Origin: JBOHRE01 sp050732635
GTDB taxonomy: Bacteria; Gemmatimonadota; Gemmatimonadetes; Longimicrobiales; RSA9
Reading direction: 5' to 3'
DNA length: 8,435 nt
Assembly (NCBI GenBank): GCA_050732635.1
Contig: JBOHRE010000123.1
Location: forward strand, 1 to 8,435
Below are positions 1 to 3,576 of the stretch, piece after piece. Each line of letters opens with the position of its first letter. Position 1 is the stretch's first letter. The notes beneath the pieces were generated by a model. That model made no database searches. It was not told where the DNA came from and worked only from the letters and a program-made list of their open reading frames with translations. Position numbers and translations under genes: made by a program.

Positions 1-138
1 CTCCAGCACCTGCGTTGCGCTGGTCTCGTCACCGGCACGGCGGTAGGCGTCGGCGAGCTGGCGCGACAGCTCCGACGTCGGGAAGATCGAGTAGAGCAGC
101 TTGAGCCGCTCGATCTCGGACCGGCTCGGCGAATTCAT
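1..138 (-). CDS. Probable TPR-containing protein, N-terminal fragment (runs off the window)
   Basis: An ATG at 138-136 opens a frame that stays open for 46 codons to the window edge. The peptide starts MNSPSRSEIERLKLLYSIF. Residues 22-46 fit the spacing of a tetratricopeptide repeat: Leu28, Ala29 and Tyr32 fall at consensus positions 7, 8 and 11, Gly36 at 15 and Ala41 at 20. TPR domains mediate protein-protein contacts, so only a scaffold or adaptor role can be inferred. There is no clear Shine-Dalgarno before this ATG. The frame is also open upstream to a GTG at 180-178, so the start is uncertain. It lies downstream of nrdJ on the same strand, separated from it by a strong hairpin. The fragment is too short to name a family. 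Confidence 0.5.
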   Translation of the reverse strand, partial: MNSPSRSEIERLKLLYSIFPTSELSRQLADAYRRAGDETSATQVLE

Positions 139-193
139 CCGCAGCGCGCTGTGAGGCGGGTCAGGCGACTCCGGCGACACAGGGTGAATGCCT

Positions 194-239
194 CACACGA
201 AAGGGGGTGGCCCCTCGAGGTGCCGACCCCCTTTGTGTG
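194..239 (-). terminator. Strong hairpin just after nrdJ, likely transcription terminator
   Basis: The arm at 194-208 (CACACGAAAGGGGGT) pairs with 226-239 (ACCCCCTTTGTGTG), leaving one bulged G. The intervening bases 209-224 fold further (GGC with GCC, then CC with GG, closing on a TCGA tetraloop, with one C/T mismatch). The result is an almost continuous hairpin of about 46 nt beginning 24 nt past the nrdJ stop. No T-tract follows it in the minus direction, so it is not a classical intrinsic terminator. U-less hairpin termination, 3'-end protection of the nrdJ mRNA, or separation from the downstream TPR gene are all possible. Confidence 0.55.
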
Positions 240-262
240 CGGTGCCTCCATTTTCGAGTCGG

Positions 263-2797
263 TCAGCCGCACTCGCTGTAGCCGCAGGCCAGGCACTTCA
301 CGCAGCCTTCGGCGAAGCGCAGCTCGGCAGAGCACTCCGGGCAGGTACCGATGAACGTTTCACTCGGGTCGTACCCCTCGAACCCGCCCGCGGGCTGCGT
401 CCCGCCCTGTGGTGTGGGCACAGTGCCGACGCGTGCCGATGGCGCGATCGGCAGCTCCTGTTGAATGCCCGCCTTTTCCTGCTCGTGCTGCACCATCGCC
501 TGCGCGATCGCGTCCGGCACGCTGAGGACCTTGTTCGCGCCGAAGCCCACCGCGCGATCGCAGGAGATGCCGCGGAGTTGACCGTAGATTTCCGGCATCG
601 ACAACCCGCTGCGCAGCGCCAAGGAGATGAGTCGGCCGATGGCTTCCACATCCGCCATGGCCGCGCCGCCCGCCTTGCCCAACGTTGCGAAGACCTCGAA
701 TGGCTGCCCGCTCTCGTCCTCGTTGATCGTGACGTACAGGTCGCCGAGCGGACTCTGCATCCGCCGTGTCGTACCGTGCAACATCGACGGCCGCCGCCGC
801 TTGTGTCGCCGTTGCCGTCCGGCCTCCGAGTCCTGGAGCTTCTGCACCAGCTCCTCGCGCTCCTGCTCGATGCGGTGCAGCCGCTCACGCGCATCCGCGA
901 GTTGCGCTTCCAGATCGCTGACCGCCCCGCGATCCACTTCCTTCGTCGTCTTGCCCGTCGACAGCACCTGTGCCGGGCGCGAGCCGTCACGGTAGACCGT
1001 CACGCCCTTGCACCCCGCTTCGAACGCCTGCAGGTAGATCTCGCGCACCTGCGCGGGCCTCGCTTCCCGCGGGAAGTTGCACGTCTTCGAGATCGCCGAG
1101 TCGACGTGCTCCTGGTAGGCCGCCTGCATGCGGATGTGCCACTCCGGTGTGACATCATGCGCCGTCACGAAGACGCGCTGCACCTCCGACGGCACCTCGT
1201 CGAAGTGGATATGGCCCTGCTCGGCGATCCGCTGCATCAGATCCTCGGAGTACCAGCCCTGCTCTCGTGCCTGCCGCACGAAATCCTGGTTCACGTCCGG
1301 CATCAGCACGCCCGCTTGATTGCGCATGAACGCAACCGCGAACAACGGCTCGATTCCTCCCGAGCAGTCCGCGATGATCGAGATCGTGCCGGTGGGCGCC
1401 ACGGTCGTCAGATTGCAGTTGCGCAGGCTCCGCTGCGGCCGGATCCGCGTGCCGTCCGGCCGCCTCGCGCAGCTCTCATCCGGGCCCCAGATGCTCTCCG
1501 CCCATGCCGGGAATACGCCGCGCACCTCCGCCAGCTTCTCCGACGCGCACCTCGATTCCTCAGCCACGAACGCCATCACGCGCCGCGCCAGCTCGACCGC
1601 CTCGTCGCTGGCGTACGGCACACCGACACGCACCAGCAGATCGGCCCACCCCATGACGCCCAGCCCGACGCGCCGGATCGTGTGCGCCAGCTCCTCGATC
1701 TCGCGCAGCGGGTACTGATTCGCATCGATGACGTTGTCCAGGAAGTGCACCGACACGTGGATCGCCTGGCGCAACGCCTCCCAGTCGATCTTCGCCTCCG
1801 CTGCCGCCGCACCCGCCGCGTCCAGCCGGGCGAAGGCGCCCAGGTTCACCGACCCCAGGTTGCACACATCGTACGCCAGCAGCGGCTGCTCGCCGCACGG
1901 ATTCGTTGCCTCGTAGCTGCCCAGCTTCGGCACCGGGTTGTACTCGTTCGCCCGGTCGATGAAGAACACGCCCGGCTCCCCGGTCGACCACGCACCCTGC
2001 ACGATCAGGTCAAAGATCTCACCCGCGTCCTCCTGCCCGACCACCTGTCCCGTCCGCGGACTCAGCAGGTCATACCGCTCGCCCCGCTTCACCGCGCCCA
2101 TGAACGCGTCCGTGACCGCCACCGAGATGTTGAAGTTGGTGATCTTCGTCACGTCGCTCTTGCACCTGATGAACTCGCGGATGTCCGGATGATCGACGCG
2201 CAGGATTCCCATGTTCGCACCCCGCCGCGTGCCACCCTGCTTCACCACCTCCGTCGACTGGTCGTACAGACTCATGAACGAGACCGGCCCGCTCGCTACT
2301 CCCATCGTCGAGCGCACCACGTCGTTCTGCGCCCGCAGCCGACTGAAGCCGAACCCCGTGCCGCCTCCCGACTGATGCACCAGCGCCATCGCCCGCAGCG
2401 TGTCGTAGATCCCGTCCTTGCCGTTCGACAACGCATCCGCCACCGGCAGAACGAAACACGCCGACAACTGACCCAGTGGACGCCCCGCATTCATCAGCGT
2501 CGGCGAGTTCGGCTCGAACAGACCCTCCGTCATCAGCCGGTAGAACTCGCGCGCCAGCGCGTCGATCGCGCCCGCGCTCGCACCGAACTTCCGATCCTCA
2601 TCCGCCACCACTCGGGCCACCCGCCAGAACATCTGCTCCGGCGACTCCACCGCCTGCCCCGACTCGTCCTTCTTCAGGTACCGGCGTGTCAGTATGATCC
2701 GCGCGTTCTCTGACAGACGCGCGGGCGGCAGATCGTCCGGCAGCACGGCAGCCTGCAGGACACGGTTCGGTGGGGTAGCGGTGGGGTCGCGGCGCAT
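263..2797 (-). CDS. nrdJ: Adenosylcobalamin-dependent (class II) ribonucleotide reductase
   Basis: This 844-residue enzyme reduces ribonucleotides to deoxyribonucleotides for DNA synthesis, using a cobalamin-generated thiyl radical. Visible class II features are SPTLMNAG at 98-105, the redox cysteine C114 in QLSACFVLPV, and the radical-site motif NPCGEQ with N299, C301 and E303. Redox partner C312 lies 11 residues after C301, as in characterised class II enzymes. The barrel motif NLTTVAPTGTISIIADCSGG spans 462-481. Residues about 672-775 match the TSCPD-type C-terminal domain (GISCDRAVGFGANKVLSVPD). The tail has six cysteines (819, 822, 832, 835, 838, 843) in the usual CPxC...CxxCxxCGYSxC pattern that relays electrons from thioredoxin. 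No N-terminal ATP-cone is seen, so dATP activity control through one is unlikely. Residues 626-655 form a coiled coil followed by a basic patch. The ATG at 2797 was chosen for its GAGGT box six bases upstream and its family-like N-terminus; a GTG at 2935 would add 46 unlikely residues. Confidence 0.96.
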   Translation of the reverse strand: MRRDPTATPPNRVLQAAVLPDDLPPARLSENARIILTRRYLKKDESGQAVESPEQMFWRVARVVADEDRKFGASAGAIDALAREFYRLMTEGLFEPNSPTLMNAGRPLGQLSACFVLPVADALSNGKDGIYDTLRAMALVHQSGGGTGFGFSRLRAQNDVVRSTMGVASGPVSFMSLYDQSTEVVKQGGTRRGANMGILRVDHPDIREFIRCKSDVTKITNFNISVAVTDAFMGAVKRGERYDLLSPRTGQVVGQEDAGEIFDLIVQGAWSTGEPGVFFIDRANEYNPVPKLGSYEATNPCGEQPLLAYDVCNLGSVNLGAFARLDAAGAAAAEAKIDWEALRQAIHVSVHFLDNVIDANQYPLREIEELAHTIRRVGLGVMGWADLLVRVGVPYASDEAVELARRVMAFVAEESRCASEKLAEVRGVFPAWAESIWGPDESCARRPDGTRIRPQRSLRNCNLTTVAPTGTISIIADCSGGIEPLFAVAFMRNQAGVLMPDVNQDFVRQAREQGWYSEDLMQRIAEQGHIHFDEVPSEVQRVFVTAHDVTPEWHIRMQAAYQEHVDSAISKTCNFPREARPAQVREIYLQAFEAGCKGVTVYRDGSRPAQVLSTGKTTKEVDRGAVSDLEAQLADARERLHRIEQEREELVQKLQDSEAGRQRRHKRRRPSMLHGTTRRMQSPLGDLYVTINEDESGQPFEVFATLGKAGGAAMADVEAIGRLISLALRSGLSMPEIYGQLRGISCDRAVGFGANKVLSVPDAIAQAMVQHEQEKAGIQQELPIAPSARVGTVPTPQGGTQPAGGFEGYDPSETFIGTCPECSAELRFAEGCVKCLACGYSECG

Positions 2798-2803
2798 GAT
2801 CCG

Positions 2804-2808
2804 ACCTC
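2804..2808 (-). promoter_or_regulatory. Ribosome binding site of nrdJ
   Basis: GAGGT on the minus strand lies six bases before the ATG at 2797. It supports this start over the in-frame GTG at 2935, which lies only about 14 nt from the predicted transcript 5' end. Confidence 0.7.
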
Positions 2809-2872
2809 GGCTGTGCGGAAGAAAGGTACCCTGATGCCTGCTGAAATATCCCTGAAAAAGCAGATGCGAAGC

Positions 2873-2888
2873 CCCGCGGCATCGCGGG
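2873..2888 (-). other. Short GC hairpin in the nrdJ leader
   Basis: CCCGCG, loop of 4, CGCGGG. The stem is perfect and sits 76 nt upstream of the nrdJ start codon. There is no T-tract, so it is not an evident attenuator. Confidence 0.4.
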
Positions 2889-2931
2889 TTGCGTCCGCGT
2901 TTGTGGCGCGTCGGTGACCCGGGGAGGTCAG

Positions 2932-2947
2932 CCACAAGATATTGTGT
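2932..2947 (-). promoter_or_regulatory. NrdR box 1 (start-site proximal)
   Basis: CCACAAGATATTGTGT matches the published NrdR consensus acaCwAtATaTwGtgt at 14 of 16 positions and is a near-palindrome. NrdR is the (d)ATP-sensing zinc-finger/ATP-cone repressor of ribonucleotide reductase genes. The box covers roughly +2 to +18 relative to the predicted start of the nrdJ transcript, a position expected to block transcription. Its location directly upstream of a ribonucleotide reductase gene gives independent support. Confidence 0.85.
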
Positions 2948-2955
2948 GGTCGAGA

Positions 2956-2984
2956 AGTATAGGACCCCGCATGTTGTGGGTCAA
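2956..2984 (-). promoter_or_regulatory. Sigma70-type promoter of nrdJ
   Basis: On the minus strand TTGACC (2984-2979, -35) is followed after exactly 17 nt by TATACT (2961-2956, -10). Each hexamer matches five of six consensus bases. The predicted start is near 2949. The promoter is interleaved with the two NrdR boxes and faces nrdJ, so it should be the main nrdJ promoter. Confidence 0.8.
2964..2979 (-). promoter_or_regulatory. NrdR box 2 (in the promoter spacer)
   Basis: The 16-mer ACCCCGCATGTTGTGG has one well-conserved half (ATGTTGTGG, the form seen in GC-rich genomes) and one degenerate half; about 10 of 16 positions match the general consensus. What makes it credible is its position: it starts exactly 32 bp from box 1, three helical turns, the usual spacing of paired NrdR boxes. 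It also lies between the -35 and -10 elements. Confidence 0.65.
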
Positions 2985-2994
2985 GGGTCTTCTC

Positions 2995-3003
2995 TGTGGA
3001 TAT
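2995..3003 (-). promoter_or_regulatory. DnaA-box-like site 1
   Basis: TGTGGATAT on the plus strand (minus strand ATATCCACA) differs at one base from TTATCCACA. It lies 10 nt upstream of the -35 element. In E. coli, DnaA binds upstream of and regulates nrdAB, so a regulatory role is plausible. Confidence 0.5.
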
Positions 3004-3047
3004 TCGCAAGGCCTTGGGCGGGCCTCACCTGGCCGGTTTTGCCCAGG

Positions 3048-3079
3048 TTGTCCACGGTGTTTGCACAGAGTTATCCCCA
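3048..3079 (+). promoter_or_regulatory. Cluster of three phased DnaA-box-like sites
   Basis: Three 9-mers lie in one orientation: TTGTCCACG (3048-3056), GTTTGCACA (3059-3067) and TTATCCCCA (3071-3079). The first has two mismatches to TTATCCACA, the second has one to the relaxed TTWTNCACA, and the third has one to TTATCCACA. Their starts are 11 and 12 bp apart, about one helical turn, so all would face the same side of the DNA. They lie roughly 65-95 bp upstream of the nrdJ -35 element. DnaA control of nrdJ is the preferred reading. An origin is less likely, because no AT-rich unwinding element or origin-associated gene is seen. Confidence 0.5.
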
Positions 3080-3122
3080 GCCCCAGGCCCCGACCCGGCC
3101 CCAACCCCGCCCCCCACCGCCC
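3075..3122 (-). repeat. C-rich tract, G-quadruplex-capable on the minus strand
   Basis: Read on the minus strand this tract has six or more G3-6 runs separated by two- or three-base loops (for example GGGGTTGGGGCCGGG). It is the partner arm of the G-rich tract at 3239-3288. Confidence 0.6.
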
Positions 3123-3238
3123 GTTGATGGTTCAATGGTTGGTGGTTGGTCGTGCCGGCCGGACGCCGAAGGTGACCGGCATGCCCCACGGGCCGCGAAC
3201 GACCATCAACCATCAACCACCAACCATCAACCATGAAC

Positions 3239-3288
3239 GGGGGCGGGGGCTGGGGCTGGGGCTGGGGCTGGGGGGCGGGCGGGCGGGG
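3239..3288 (+). repeat. GGGGCT tandem repeat, G-quadruplex-capable
   Basis: The plus strand carries runs of three to six G, including four consecutive GGGGCT units, with loops of one or two bases. This meets the standard G3+ N1-7 quadruplex pattern several times over. Confidence 0.7.
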
Positions 3289-3289
3289 C

Positions 3290-3484
3290 CTACTCCTCGG
3301 GCGGCTCTTCCGGGTGCTTCGCGGCGGGCTTCTGGCGCTTCTTGGCGGGTCCCTGGAGGATGCGTCCGTGGACCTCTTCGTCCTGCGGCTGTTCGGCGGT
3401 GCGGGAATTCGGACGGAACTTGTAATCGGTGGCACCGGCCTCGGCCGGGTCGATGTTGTGCTGGTCGGGTCGTTTGCCGCCCAT
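3290..3484 (-). CDS. Small charged hypothetical protein (64 aa)
   Basis: I do not recognise this 64-residue protein. It starts MGGKRPDQHNIDPAEAG and ends KHPEEPPEE. It is very hydrophilic, with no membrane segment, signal peptide, Cys or Trp. The middle carries DYKFRPNSRTAEQPQDEEVH, followed by a Lys/Arg-rich stretch (AKKRQK) and an acidic Pro/Glu tail, so it is probably largely disordered. The ATG at 3484 has an AAGGAGG ribosome binding site at the ideal distance, the strongest in the window, which is the main reason to call it real. It lies 92 nt downstream of the barrel protein gene on the same strand. The frame is open further upstream into that gene, but the upstream part is shadow sequence. 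A nucleic-acid-binding or protein-binding role is possible but unsupported. Confidence 0.75.
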   Translation of the reverse strand: MGGKRPDQHNIDPAEAGATDYKFRPNSRTAEQPQDEEVHGRILQGPAKKRQKPAAKHPEEPPEE

Positions 3485-3490
3485 GCTCTG

Positions 3491-3497
3491 CCTCCTT
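3491..3497 (-). promoter_or_regulatory. Strong ribosome binding site of the 64-aa gene
   Basis: AAGGAGG on the minus strand lies six bases before the ATG at 3484. It fixes the start within a much longer open frame. Confidence 0.8.
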
Positions 3498-3547
3498 CTG
3501 ATGCGGTTACTCGCGTGTGCGGGTGTCGAAGTACAGGAATCGTGCCG

Positions 3548-3568
3548 GCGGGGGGCCCGGAACCCCGC
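3548..3568 (-). terminator. Weak GC hairpin after the barrel protein gene
   Basis: GCGGGG (3548-3553) pairs with CCCCGC (3563-3568) around a 9-nt loop, beginning just past the stop codon of the upstream gene. There is no T-tract. It might terminate or only slow transcription before the 64-aa gene. Confidence 0.3.
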
Positions 3569-3576
3569 TTGCCGAA

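Larger units (their letters stand above)
2798..2949 (-). other. Predicted 5' untranslated leader of nrdJ mRNA
   Basis: If transcription starts about 7 nt after the predicted -10 box (near 2949), nrdJ has a leader of about 150 nt. It contains a perfect 6-bp GC hairpin with an ATGC loop (2873-2888, CCCGCG/CGCGGG) and an AT-richer stretch at 2841-2868 with two TTTCAG copies on the minus strand. I looked for a cobalamin riboswitch (B12 box and long multi-stem fold) and did not see one. Whether the leader regulates is unknown. Confidence 0.4.
3075..3288. repeat. Long imperfect inverted repeat with heptamer and G-rich arms
   Basis: The inner arms are 3122-3153 and 3199-3239. They are reverse complements over about 26 bp with a bulge and a mismatch, and the right arm carries about 10 extra nt. 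The right arm is built of heptamers of the type AACCATC. The outer arms are C-rich at 3075-3122 and G-rich at 3239-3288. The 45-nt centre contains a further TGCCGG (3153-3158) / CCGGCA (3176-3181) pair. The element begins at once after the small gene's stop and ends at the DnaA-like boxes. It could terminate transcription, insulate nrdJ, or be a palindromic intergenic repeat present elsewhere in the genome. It has no coding potential I would trust. Confidence 0.75.

Noticed and set aside
188..2713. Plus-strand open frame of 841 codons antisense to nrdJ
   Set aside because: Its product is a low-complexity Arg/His/Leu-rich string without any motif, and it mirrors the codons of a certain nrdJ. 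Long antisense frames are common in GC-rich genes.
2798..2935. Extension of NrdJ by 46 residues to a GTG at 2935
   Set aside because: The added residues look non-native, the GTG overlaps NrdR box 1 and would leave almost no leader, while the ATG at 2797 has its own ribosome binding site.
2798..2949. Cobalamin riboswitch before nrdJ
   Set aside because: I could not find a B12-box-like sequence or the multi-helix arrangement, and the leader is short for that class.
2995..3079. Chromosomal or plasmid origin of replication
   Set aside because: DnaA-like boxes are present but imperfect. No AT-rich unwinding region sits beside them, no dnaA, dnaN, rpmH or rep gene is in view, and the location suits promoter regulation.
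3122..3239. CRISPR-like or coding repeat in the heptamer region
   Set aside because: The units are only seven bases with no unique spacers, and the two blocks are inverted relative to each other, not direct repeats.
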